This document shows, in pieces, positions 10,322 to 20,056 of a stretch of 28,468 nucleotides of DNA. Source of the DNA: Rhizophagus sp. LPA8_4_AMF (taxonomy: Eukaryota > Glomeromycota > Glomeromycetes > Glomerales > Glomeraceae); NCBI GenBank assembly GCA_021464525.1, contig JADRCO010000672.1:1-28468 (forward strand), written 5' to 3'. A program made the position numbers and the translations under genes. The notes under the pieces are model-generated. The model did no database searches. It saw nothing but the letters and a program-made list of their open reading frames with translations, and was not told where the DNA came from. The first letter of the stretch is position 1, and each line of letters opens with the position of its first letter.

Positions 10322-10458
10322 TTACCATAGTGCCGCATCATCACACTAAACCTAAAGGAAAAAAAAAATAAAAATATTAGTAAATTAAAATAAAAAAAAA
10401 AATCGGCCACTTACCGTGACATCATATGCTGCACCGAAACTGATCCAAATCTTCGTTC
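10322..10458 (-). CDS. Possible terminal exons of an unknown spliced gene
   Basis: On the minus strand a 44-nt stretch (10458-10415) reads TKIWISFGAAYDVT. It has an acceptor CTTTAG before it and a perfect donor GTAAGT after it (10414-10409). A second acceptor TTTAG at 10347-10346 leads, in the same phase, to CDDAALW and TAA at 10322. The implied intron is 69 bp, the usual size here. No convincing upstream exon was found in the hairpin array that follows, so this may be a truncated gene end. Function is not recognised. Confidence 0.25.
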
Positions 10459-10626
10459 CTAAAGAAAAACACGAAAAAAAAAATAAATAAAATTAATCTG
10501 ACCTTAATAACTGGAATAAAATATCAATAAAAAATGAAAAAGAAGAAACTCTGAACGTTCTGAAGAGTAAAAAATGAATATAGATAATATTTCTTTTAAA
10601 AAAAAGAATCTAAAAAAAAAATAATA

Positions 10627-10945
10627 ATTCGGTTAAACAAACCGAAAAAAGATAATAAAAATTTGTGAAAAATAATTCGGTTATAAAGGAACTGAAAAGA
10701 TTTAATTAAAATTTAAATAAAAATAATTTGGTTCAAAAAACAGAAAAATAAATTTTTTTAAAAAATTATTTTGGATCAAAAAATCGAAAGGGAATAAAAA
10801 TCATTCGGTTCAATAAACTGAAAAAAAATAGTTTAAAAAATGAATAATAAAAATAATAAAGAAATTAAAAAAATTATAGTTCCAAAAGAAATCGGAATAA
10901 AAAAGAAAAAAAATATTTCCGGTCTTAAGAAACCGAAAAAAAGCA
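10627..10945. repeat. Array of seven ~50-bp units, each with a TTCGGTT/AACCGAA hairpin
   Basis: Seven successive units contain a short stem of the type TTCGGTT, 5-8 nt loop, AACCGAA: ATTCGGTTAAACAAACCGAA, ATTCGGTTATAAAGGAACTG, ATTTGGTTCAAAAAACAGAA, and degenerate forms near 10770, 10803, 10877 and 10916. Both stem sides vary, with some compensating changes. The intervening A-rich spacers give the chance N/K-rich frame at 10840-11073. No coding or splice signals fit. Confidence 0.6.
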
Positions 10946-11179
10946 TTAATAAAAAAATATATGAAAAAAAGTATTTCTACTATCTATTTGTATACCAGTT
11001 ACAGTATATCATAATCATAAAGTGTGTCTTTCCAATGATGTTAAGAGATCTTGTCTTCTGTAATTTAGGATAATTTTTTTACACAACTAAATATCATATA
11101 TTTTCTTTTACTAATAACAATATTATTTCCAAAGGCATATAGCCGAAAATCCCTTCATATTTTAAATCTATCGCGTATT

Positions 11180-11250
11180 AAAGTTAAGTCTGTTATGAAT
11201 TGAATTCAAGTTTCTAACTTGGAGAACTTACTACTTTCATTTAATTCATT
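11180..11250 (+). pseudogene. Relic 5' end of the small-protein family (sixth copy)
   Basis: AAGTC followed by TATGAATTGAATTCAAG, then GTTTCTAACTTGGAGAAC and CTTTCATTTAATTCATT, parallels the start of family copy 2 (AAGTCCTGAAATGAATCAAG, GTTTCTAACTCGGAGAAC, CTTCATTTACTTCG). An early stop is present and nothing of the conserved C-terminal domain follows, so only a truncated 5' fragment remains. Confidence 0.65.
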
Positions 11251-11426
11251 TATTGCTGCTTTCGCGTTACACAATCAAATGTTTTCTGGAAAACACTTAC
11301 TATCTCCCATTAATCGTTGAATACACCAATTATCAGCTATTGATGGATTACTATTATTGCTATTTTACGAGATTTATTATACGTGTGTTTATAAATATAC
11401 TTCAAAAAGATTTATTATTTAATAAA

Positions 11427-11565
11427 TACCGTATACATCAGAAATTAAGCACCCCCGAAAATAAGCACCCCTGGCCAGAATTATGAAAATTTTGGCCTAC
11501 ATTATGCCGTTCCTGGCCGGAATTACGGTCAAAAAAAGGGTGCTTAATTTCTGATGTATACGGTA
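11427..11565. mobile_element. TA-flanked MITE with perfect 28-bp terminal repeats
   Basis: The ends are identical inverted repeats of 28 bp beginning TACCGTATACATCAGAAATT and continuing AAGCACCC. The outermost TA on each side fits a TA target duplication. Total length is 139 bp including the TA. The structure fits a Tc1/mariner/pogo-type non-autonomous element. The interior holds two diverged copies of a (C)TGGCC(A/G)GAATTA(T/C) motif. Identity of the arms suggests a young insertion. Confidence 0.85.
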
Positions 11566-13149
11566 TATAAATAAATGAAGATAATATTAATTCAATAGAG
11601 GCATTAATAAATAAAGAGAATTTAAAAATAAAATGAAATAAATGGAAGATTCAAATTAAACCTACTTAATATGTTAATAGGAAATATGCTAGTTAATGAA
11701 AGAGGCCGCAATAAAATGTCAAATGGTTTGATTAAACATGATCTGGTGAATAGTCACCATGTAAAAAGGTACTTTTATTGATTGATGCGTATGATTAATT
11801 GTGAATTACTATGAACGTGCTGTGACTCAAAATTACAAACGCTTTTTTATGTATATAATGTGCCTCAAATCTCCAAAAATGTCTCCTAACCTTGTGATGT
11901 TATGAAAAGACGCAATAAATAAATGATATTATATTATGTACTGTAACTAAGAGAAACACTTTATGAATGATGCAATTGATTGGAGCATATAAAGATAATA
12001 AAAATAGCGCTTCCTTTGTTATTAAATAATGAGGCGTTTTCTTTATAATAAATTATTTTTTTTGTTTAACAATAAAGGTAATGTATACTGTGTGTAACAT
12101 TTGCATCTGTCGATACTGAAGAATGTGAAATTCTTTTATTGACCAACATATCTAATTCAACTCCTGGATACTTCAAAACCATAAACTTCTTTGGCACTTG
12201 GGAAAATATTTTTTTGTCTGTGCAGATTTCAATTTGCATTTATTTTTGTCATCTGATCGTCCATCTCTAAAATGCGGATTTCTGGATTTACTTGATTTTC
12301 AAAGTAAAAAAATTTATACTGTATAATGTATATTGTAAAATATATATATATATAAAGTGGATAATATCAAAACATATCTGATATGTACCTTTTTCTTTTT
12401 CTCAAATTTATCAATTATTTCAGCCTTTAGTTTAAATAAACTTTTTTCTCGAGTCATCAAATTCTTATTTTTATTTTTATTTTTATTATTTCTTTCTTTT
12501 TTTTTTTGAAACCTACATTGTTTTTTTTTTAAAAAAAACCTCTTTTTATTAAACTAGTAAATATATATATATGTATGTTTCTATAAGAAAAAAAATAAAA
12601 CATTTATGCTGAGACTAAATTAACCACTTATCGAGATATTATAATAACATTGCACAATTAAACTACGTTGCAAAACAATTTAAGTAAAATAAATGCTTAA
12701 TTCCTGAAAACTGAAATTTTAAAAATAATTAATAATTGAACCCTTGAAAAATCACAGATATTTTGACCAGACCACAAGTTATTTATAATATTTAAAAATA
12801 GCCAAATAAATATGTTAAGAAAATTTCACCTCAAAAATAAGATGATGTCAAATTTATATTAAGTACAATTTTGAATAAGTAATTTAGTCATCATAATAAA
12901 TTAAAATAAACAAAAAATAAAACCAATGCAAGTAAACTTAATAAATAAAGATATTTGTATGTTCACAGGAACCAGAAAATTTATTATAAAGATTATGATG
13001 ATACTACCATCACTAAATTACAATGACTACTACTATCAAATTCAATTTCAACAAAAATTTAAAAAAAAAAAATAATTTATATGTTTCAAATTAAAATTTT
13101 ATCAATACTTAATAATTTCTGTTTATAAATAAAAGTGATTAGACAAACA
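11566..13149. other. AT-rich intergenic DNA with one possible coding remnant
   Basis: Mostly simple A/T sequence. Between 12082 and 12270 (plus) a 62-codon frame without ATG begins CILCVTFASVDTEECEILLL and continues TNISNSTPGYFKTINFFGTW. It looks protein-like but lacks recognisable motifs or splice partners, and is best treated as a possible exon remnant. A T10A8 tract lies near 12521-12538. Confidence 0.45.
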
Positions 13150-16047
13150 TTAGGGGATGCACATTTTTCCATTTAGATGCTTGCAGTTAATATAATTCTG
13201 GCCAGAATTATTATGGATGATGACATGGGCCTTACAACATAAATTTCAAATTTAAACATAAGGATGTTTGTCAAAACCTATCAAACTTATTATACTTATT
13301 ATACTTTTAAATAAAAATTATAGAATAAAATGTTAAATAATTAATAAATCTTTTTAATAATATAATTATAGTCATTTTTGTTAAAATTAGCATTACCTTT
13401 ATACTTTTACGGTTACTGCCCTGTTATTAAGATCAGACAATTATTAAATGGACTTACAACATAAATTTCAAATTTAAATATAAGAATGTTTTGTTAAATT
13501 ATATCAATACCTGATTATTATCAAATATACTTGGCTATTAAATTTTAATAAAATTTTCAAATTAATATAAATACAGATATTTTGCTAAATTTGAAATTAC
13601 ATTTTTATTCCTTTGTTAAAATTATTATTGATACCTGAACTTGTGGTAGTGACTATTGTTGCAATTTTTAAATACAATAGAATAAATATTAAAATAATTC
13701 ATATGTAATTTCAATTAAACATAAACAAGTATATTGTAAACATTATTACTGATACCTGAGGTTGTGGTTGTAACTGTTGCAATTTTTAAATATAATAGAA
13801 TAAATGCTAAAATAATTCCCAAATAAACATAAACAAGTATATTTTGTTAAAATTATTTGATACCTGAACTTGTGGTTGTGACTATTGTTGCAATTTTTAA
13901 ATATAATAGAATAAATGTTAAAATAATTCATATGTAATTTCAAATAAACATAACAAGTATATTCCGCTAAAATTATTATTGATACCTGACGTTGTGGTTG
14001 TAATTGTTGTTGCAATTTTCAAATATGATAGATTACATGTTAAAATAATTCATATATAATTTCAGATAAACATAAACAAGTATATTCTGTAAAATTATTA
14101 TTGATACCATAGGTGACTGTTGTTGCAATTTTCAAATATGATAGAATAAATGTTAAAATAATTCATATGTAATTTCAAATAAACATAAACAAGTATATTC
14201 TGTTAAAATTATTATTGATACCTGAGGTTGTGGTTGTGGTTGTGGCTGTTGTTGCAATTTTTAAATATGATAGAATAAATGTTAAAATAATTCATATATA
14301 ATTTCAAATAAACATAAACAAAATATATTCTGTTGAAATTATTATTGGTACCTGAGGTTGTGGTTGTGACTGTTGTTGCAATTTTTAAATATGATAGAAT
14401 AAATGTTTAAAATAATTCATATGTAATTTCAAATAGACATAAACAAGTATATTCGGTTGAAATTGTTATTGATACCTGAGGTTGTGGTTGTGACTGTTGT
14501 TGCAATTTTCAAATATGATGGAATAAATGTTAAAATAATTCATATGTAATTTTAAATAAACATAAACACGTATATTTTGTTAAAATTATAATTTATACTT
14601 GAGGTTGTGACTGTTATTGCAATTTTCAAATATGATAGAATAAATGTTAAAATAATTCATGTAATTTCAAATAAACATAAACAAGTATATCTGTTAAAAT
14701 TATTATAGATACCTGAGGTTGTGATTGTGACTGTTGTTGCATTTTCAAATATGATAGAATAAATATTAAATAATTCCAGTATAAATTTTAATAGACATAA
14801 TTATACTTGGTTAAATTTAATCAATACCTGAGGGTAATAATAATCACTCAACTCCTAAATATTCAGTAAATTATTGAGGCAAACATTAGAAATAAATTCC
14901 AAATAAAGTACTTATATTTTTACAAAATTCTTTTTTAACACCACACCAATAAGCAAAAATTTAACAATATCTTTTGATTACTCACTTCATCTACACCAAA
15001 TTTCTTGTAAATAAAAGTAATTGGATAAATAAGTAATTCTAGTATAAATTTCAAATAAATATAAGCATACCGGATATCGCGATAAATTTTTTGATGATGT
15101 TTTAGAACTATTGTTAGTTCCTTTACGAGGTTTTGGCTTATCAATTGGTTTGCTATCAGGATCCAAAAAAGTTTTCAATAAATCCATATATAATTCCTTT
15201 GGTAAAATTTTTTTATAAGGTACCACATTATAAAAAAATTCTTTAGAAGTTAAATTATAAAATCTAACAAAAGGAATACATTGATGTAAAATATTCTTTA
15301 AAGAATTAAAATCATCTTTTGAAAAGTTGGAAATATCTGAAGGAAATCCAGGATTTTGTGTAAAGCCCCATTTAAGAACATTTTCCCATACTTGAGTTTC
15401 AGTCATTTGAAGATTATCATTTTGAATAAGTGAAACCAAAAGCTTTTCAGGAGTTGTAGAAAAATCCAATGATTCGAATATCTTATTTGGATTTTTAGTT
15501 ATAAAATCAGTACAATATTTTTGAAGTTCCAAGAAAGAATCATTTCCAAAATTTGTTTGATATATCAAATTAAAATTTTGTTCCATCCAATCCGCTTTAT
15601 TTTTGGTCAAAAAAGATTGTATATAATCGACCAAATCGTGAAGACTTAATTCACTGGCAGCAACCAAAATTTTAATGATATCTAAAGTATCATATTCTTC
15701 CAAAGATAATCTTCCCCCATAAATATATCTAAAATAAGAAAAATTAATTTCATATTTAAAAAAAAATACGTTTATATAAAAAATATTAACCTTAAAATTA
15801 TTTGAAAAATTTCTGGTAAAATATTTGGTAATTTAATTTGTATCAAAGTTCCATCATTTTTCTTCTTATTAGTTGATAAAATTCTTCGTAAATGAGAAGA
15901 ACGATAATTTAAAATGTTCATATGAGCTCGGAATATTTTTACGTAAGGATCATTACCAACTTCAATAGTAATATCACAATATTCGTCATCATTCAAAATT
16001 TCAAGTAAATTTTGAGATAATTTTTGTAATAGTTTATTATCATCCAT
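13150..16047 (-). CDS. BTB-BACK domain protein with micro-exon-encoded C-terminal tail
   Basis: Exon 1 (16047-15791) starts at ATG and encodes MDDNKLLQKLSQNLLEILND then EYCDITIEVG, the opening of a BTB/POZ domain. A 62-bp intron (GTTAAT...TTTTAG) leads to exon 2 (15728-15071). This completes BTB (YIYGGRLSLEEYDTLDIIK...) and carries a BACK domain (about residues 120-230), then VRFYNLTSKEFF, VPYKKILPKELY and a basic KPRKGTNNSSKTSSK tail. BTB-BACK proteins usually act as adaptors of cullin-3 ubiquitin ligases. In these fungi many continue into a TLDc domain, which is absent here. Exon 2 ends ...RYP|GTATGC. Downstream phase-0 micro-exons are inferred: KFGVDE (15003-14986, donor GTGAGT), ELSDYYYPQ (14854-14828), ten SQPQPQ-like units to 13635, PSIFDNNQ (13534-13511), GSNRKSIK (13420-13397), and a last exon AHVIIHNNSG... 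to TAA at 13150. Exons 1-2 are certain; the tail is a splice inference (~413 aa total). Confidence 0.8.
13193..13210. repeat. 18-bp perfect palindrome in the proposed last BTB exon
   Basis: TAATTCTGGCCAGAATTA is fully self-complementary. Its half-site TTCTGGCC/GGCCAGAA also occurs in the MITE at 11427 and, in part, in the foldback element at 18860, so this stretch may derive from such an element. Confidence 0.5.
13630..14860 (-). repeat. Minisatellite of eleven ~120-bp intron+micro-exon units
   Basis: Eleven units start (plus coordinates of the exon-like part) at 13635, 13756, 13864, 13986, 14108, 14222, 14352, 14476, 14599, 14713 and 14828, spaced 108-130 bp. On the minus strand each reads ...TTTTAACATTTATTCTA..., then GCAACAACAG (acceptor), then a CA-rich exon-like core, then GTATCAAT (donor). 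Core lengths are 18, 18, 18, 18, 9, 24, 18, 18, 12, 18 and 27 nt, all multiples of three and in phase 0. All eleven keep GTA at the donor. Ten keep AG at the acceptor; the unit at 13986 has AA. The unit at 14828 is the most diverged and may be the founder. Confidence 0.85.
14986..16047 (-). CDS. BTB-BACK core exons 1-3 of the same gene
   Basis: These are the well-supported exons: 16047-15791, 15728-15071 and the 18-nt micro-exon 15003-14986. The exon 1/2 junction completes an Arg codon (AG|A) to give QIILRYIYGG, matching the BTB fold. Exon 2/3 is in phase 0, and exon 3 has a consensus GTGAGT donor. If the 15070 donor were not used, translation would stop at about 14987 after an AT-rich tail. 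The leader is poly-T/A-rich with no clear TATA. The regional base composition and simple introns match the other genes in the window, so no transfer is suspected. Confidence 0.9.
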
Positions 16048-17058
16048 TTTTTTTTTTTCTTTTTTTGGTTAATAAAAAGAAAAAAATTGTGGCGAAAGAA
16101 TTTAACGTTTAAGAATGAATGGACCTTAAATAAGTGATCTACAGTACAGTACGGATAACAGGGGTAAACAATTGGACCATTTAGTTTATCACATGATAAG
16201 AATGGGCTATTAAACCAAATAATCCACGAAATATTTTATATTAATGTATTAATGAATATAGTAAAACTTAATTGAAATGTTACTTTAACGATGTAATTTC
16301 ATAATAAATTATTGCCGATTTTGACTTGACGTCCGGCGGTCCGGGTAAAAAAAAAAAATTAGCCGATCTCTAATACATGAATGACAAGTCACGCATCATG
16401 TGATCAAGAAAAGTTAATTTCTTGCTTCCGCTATTTATTACCATGACTCACTTGATCATAAGAAACAAATTATTTTATTATTTGGATTAAAATTCACGAT
16501 TAGTGGTAATACTTGTTTCACTTTGAACCTTTGGTTTAAAAAATTGTAAAGATAATCATAACTTATGGGTAACTTATAATTAAAATTTACAAGGTAATTT
16601 GTCAAACGTAGCGATTACTATAATTTTTGTTTTTGTTTTGGTAAGACAAACAAATAATATATTAAGTACAAAATTTTGTTGCGGTTAATAGAAGATTCGT
16701 TTAATAAATTAAAGTTATTAGGTGAGAATGTTGTATCACTGGCATGTCGGGGGGATGCACCAAATTCAGAAACGTACATAATCACGTGATCTGGATTTAA
16801 TTTTTAAAATTGGAATTCCTATTTACGTTTACCTTAAAAGTCAGCAATACAAAGATAAATGATCGTCTATTTTTATTATTTTTAGCCACACTATTTTTAG
16901 CTTGCTTGGCCCGCAGTTTTTTTCTGGGTTACGAAATAAGCCACTCAACATTGAAAAAAAATACTTATATACAAATAGAAAATTTTAAAATCTTGAACAA
17001 TTAATTATTCTTTTGTAAACAATATAACAAATAATTTGATCTTGTAAAAAAAAAAAAA
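16048..17058. other. Intergenic between divergent genes
   Basis: This is the shared upstream region of the BTB gene (minus) and family copy 3 (plus). It holds a GC-rich patch at 16315-16350 (GACGTCCGGCGGTCCGGG), CATGTGATCA-type sequences, CACGTGAT at 16783-16790 and a TATA-like CTTATATACAAAT at 16963-16975, about 90 bp before the ATG at 17059. The frame at 16810-17004 starts with TTG and has only AT-rich composition; it is not considered a gene. Confidence 0.5.
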
Positions 17059-17490
17059 ATGAACCAAACTAATTCTCAGATTCAAACTTCTGATCAACAA
17101 CAATACGATATTGTTATACCTCTTTTATTTCATCCTAATAACTTTTTTTATCATACACAAACAAATAATGGTTATTGTCATTATCATATTAAATGTAAAA
17201 GTATTTCTTATAATATGGTTTCATATTTATTAAACAATAAACAATCTAACGTTCAATTCAATGAAAATGAATATATTTTCTATTATCAACAAGAACATAA
17301 TAATAGATTTTATCAGATTACCTGCGAAATAGTTTCCCCTTCTTTAATCACTAATTACTTGAATAAAAGTTTTCATGGTGTTGAAATTCAACAGAATTTG
17401 TTACAAGAAAATTTGGTTTTTACTTTGTGTCAGAAAGAAGATCTCGAATTTCATCTAACTCGATATCTAAGCCAATACTTGTTAGATTAA
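17059..17490 (+). CDS. Uncharacterised FYRPPN/YLSQYLL-family protein, copy 3 (143 aa)
   Basis: A single intact exon with ATG after an A-run. The N-terminal tail is short and Q-rich (MNQTNSQIQTSDQQQYD). The conserved domain follows from about residue 28 to the end: HPNNFFYHTQTNNGYCHYHI, KCKSIS, YLLNN, FNENEYIFYYQQEHNNRFYQ, TCEIVSPSLITN, GVEIQQN and YLSQYLLD. It lacks the RPP of other copies and has lost most of the S/P/T-rich N-terminal linker. No signal peptide or membrane segment is visible; the domain is rich in aromatic and Q residues, suggesting a small globular cytosolic or nuclear protein. It is the most diverged copy yet still open, which argues for selection. Function is unknown and the family is not recognised. 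Confidence 0.85.
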   Translation: MNQTNSQIQTSDQQQYDIVIPLLFHPNNFFYHTQTNNGYCHYHIKCKSISYNMVSYLLNNKQSNVQFNENEYIFYYQQEHNNRFYQITCEIVSPSLITNYLNKSFHGVEIQQNLLQENLVFTLCQKEDLEFHLTRYLSQYLLD

Positions 17491-18230
17491 TAATTTATTA
17501 TTTGTCGGGAAAATCGATTTTATTTTCGAGAATAACATCTTTTATAAGTTTTTGTTTAGAGATAAGTTAATTAATTCGCCAATTCTTCTTTTGTCAATCA
17601 AACTTGTTAATATAATAATACGTTAGAATAAAATTTAGTTATACGGCTTAAAATATGTAAAGCTAGCGTTGTTTATTTTTCGAATATGATTAATATACTA
17701 TAGAATATCTATAACTTAAGATGATTAGTTTTCGATAGATAAATTTCACATGATATCGGTCAATATAATTTTAATAGAATTTATGACTATATACATATTT
17801 TATGACTATATGTAATAAACCTTTGACACTAAGTTAATTAATCATTTCCTAATATTAGTGATTAACATGCTTTATATAATAGTGTTGACAATTAATAATT
17901 TAAATATAAAGTCTTTGTTATGACAAACTGTATATTTACCATATATAAGCAATTTTACTAATTACTATTCAATTAGAATTACTCTCTTTTAAATAGTTCA
18001 TAATTAATAAATAAAATATTAGATCTTAAATTGTGCTCTTTGTGTGTAATAAATTTACTTATGTATAGAAGTTTTTATACATTGTAACTTACCTTTAAAT
18101 AGTAAAATATAGTAAATTTATTCTTACAGAATATTCGCATTTTATTAAATTAAGTTATTGTAGATATATTTTATATCATTAATGTATAATATCTGCTGAG
18201 AAATAATTTATCCATTAACTAGTAAAACGT
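17491..18230. other. AT-rich intergenic DNA
   Basis: No gene, element or RNA recognised. Composition is mostly A/T with scattered short direct repeats such as TATGACTATATA near 17782-17812. Confidence 0.5.
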
Positions 18231-18239
18231 TCTGACTAA

Positions 18240-18306
18240 AAATAGCCAAATCACGGTCATTAGCCGGTTATGACCGGTTAATGACCGTGACCGTTGCCAC
18301 CCCTAT
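18240..18306 (-). mobile_element. hAT-like terminus with a 40-bp near-palindrome
   Basis: Read on the minus strand this begins AATAGGGGTGGCAACGGTCA, a typical hAT-type end. It is followed by a nearly perfect 40-bp palindrome (18251-18290, TCACGGTCATTA...TAATGACCGTGA) with CCGGTT in the centre. No matching second terminus was found nearby, so it is a truncated element. Confidence 0.55.
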
Positions 18307-18859
18307 TTGAGATAGTAAACCAAAAATTCCGTTCATATATATGTGATTTCAAAATCAGCACAAGTTTTGCAAATTTGCAAAATATAATACAGTCCACAAT
18401 TTTATTTTTCATATAAAAATTCTAATTCGTTATAACCACTAATTAAAATATCCTTTTATAGCGAATTTAATAGTTAAAAAAATTCGGTATAACTTTTAAT
18501 TTTAAAATTAACTATAAAAAAACTTTTTTATAGTAAGAGTGAACTGTAAACGAATAAACTTCAATTAATTTATTATAATATAAATATTTTTTTACACATT
18601 AATATGTAATGCTAAAAATGATATAATCTATTATGCAATTTGAAAGTCAAATTGATATTTAATCCATGAAAATATTTGAGATGTAAATACGAGAATGATC
18701 CGAATCTCACATGACATTGAAGAAGCGAAAAGATGATCATCTCTTAATTCTAACCGTAACTTATAGTTAAAAACAGTTATTGATGAAATCAAACTATCTC
18801 TATGATTAGATCATTATTTTTTATTTTTTACTTATTATGATATATATTTTTGTGTATTG

Positions 18860-19071
18860 CTAAATATCACCGTTGGTGACGGTTACCAGTAGTGAATTTA
18901 TGATGTAATGCTTGCCAGAGTTTTATTAGATTTTTAATTCTGGCCAAAAGTACATCATAATGCTAGTATGGCCATCACACCGGTGAGCAATTTTCTATTT
19001 TTTTTATATAATTTGGTTTGGTGAGTGTTTGGATATGTCAGTTATGAAATGTAATCACTGGTGATATATAG
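18860..19071. mobile_element. Foldback MITE with CTAAATATCACC ends
   Basis: The left end CTAAATATCACCGTTGGTGA and the right end, read inverted, CTATATATCACCAGTGATTA form imperfect terminal repeats. Inside, 18866-18915 and 18946-18990 form a second inverted pair (AT(C/G)ATGT...TTGCC/GGCC...ACATCAT). There is no open frame. Length is about 212 bp. Target duplication not determined. Confidence 0.5.
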
Positions 19072-19431
19072 TAAAATTCATATTAAATATTTTCAAATGA
19101 AATTTTGAATATAAAGAAAGCACTACATTTGATTTTCCGATTTTAAAAAGTCACGTTTATACGTTGCAATAAATCAAACTGTCAAGTAAAAGTATTAAAA
19201 AGGATACAAAAAATGCAAAAAAAAAAGTTCGAAATAGAAAAATGATGCTTTAATTTGGAAGTAAATGAACTTCTTTTTAATGAAGTCCTGTTTATTTGCG
19301 TGGTAAATAAAATACATATTTTCATTCATTTTTTAATAAGAATTTTCTATACTTTTTTTCGTTACCCTGATTTTTCTTTATTGTATCGCAAAGGCATAAT
19401 TATCTAAATGGAAATAAAGAATATAACGATA

Positions 19432-19650
19432 CCAAAATTATCTTTTTGTTGGATTACCTATCATTTTTTATTATCCTAGATTGGGTCATTTGTTTGAAGA
19501 TCCATATGACTCCTGCATTGTTTGTTGTCAACAATGTGAAATGGGAATACACGGTAGAATATTTACCGGCATATAGATCTTCAAACAAATGACCAAATCC
19601 AGGATAATGACAATAAAAGTGGCACGTCCTAGGTGATAAATAATTTTTGG
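19432..19650. mobile_element. Foldback element with ~70-bp arms
   Basis: The left arm 19432-19502 (CCAAAATTATC...GGGTCATTTGTTTGAAGATC) and the right arm 19576-19650 (GATCTTCAAACAAATGACC...AATAATTTTTGG) are inverted copies around a 73-bp centre. The arms differ by several changes and small gaps, so it is older than the MITEs at 7517 and 11427. It lies about 400 bp upstream of family copy 4. Confidence 0.7.
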
Positions 19651-19658
19651 ACCACTAA

Positions 19659-19678
19659 AAAAAAACTAAGTCCCTCAG
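19659..19678 (-). repeat. 20-bp string shared with the MITE at 4571
   Basis: Its reverse complement is identical to 4673-4692 (core CTGAGGGACTTAG followed by a T-run). It is next to a CACGTGATC site (19707) that resembles another in that MITE, so it may be the remnant of a related element. Confidence 0.45.
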
Positions 19679-19895
19679 ATAATTAGTGTTTTTGAACTCG
19701 TGCTTGCACGTGATCAGGTGACGCGTAAACATCACCCTACCTATTATAGTTAAGATCGACCTAACCTGGCACACATTCCGGACGGGCATAACAATGATGA
19801 TACGATGAATGGGATCATCAGAAATTTGCTGAGGATAATCATCATTATCTCATTTTTGAAGATCCATCATAAATTTTCGGTTTTCGTATATCAAT

Positions 19896-19904
19896 TATAA
19901 AAGA
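19896..19904 (+). promoter_or_regulatory. TATA-like element of family copy 4
   Basis: TTATAAAAGACAT lies about 155 bp upstream of the ATG at 20057. It is followed by long T- and A-runs as in other copies. CACGTGATC sits 190 bp further upstream at 19707. Confidence 0.4.
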
Positions 19905-20056
19905 CATAAATTACCATATTTTTTTTTCGAAATTTTTTTTTCTTTTACTTACAAAACAACTTATCAAAAAAAAAAAACAAAAAAAAAAAATTTTTTCAGT
20001 TTAGTTTTTCTAAAATCATTTTATACATATACACGAGCGAAGTCAAGCATTTAAAT

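Noticed and set aside
10840-11073. 77-codon lysine/asparagine-rich frame
   Set aside because: Composition follows the A-rich hairpin array; no motif.
13746-14015. 89-codon minus-strand frame in the repeat array
   Set aside because: Starts at TTG and crosses predicted introns; explained by the repeat unit.
13630-14860. Repeat array as a CRISPR
   Set aside because: Units are ~120 bp diverged whole repeats with no unique spacers, in a eukaryotic gene.
16810-17004. 64-codon frame upstream of family copy 3
   Set aside because: TTG start and AT-rich composition; overlaps the promoter/leader of the 17059 gene.
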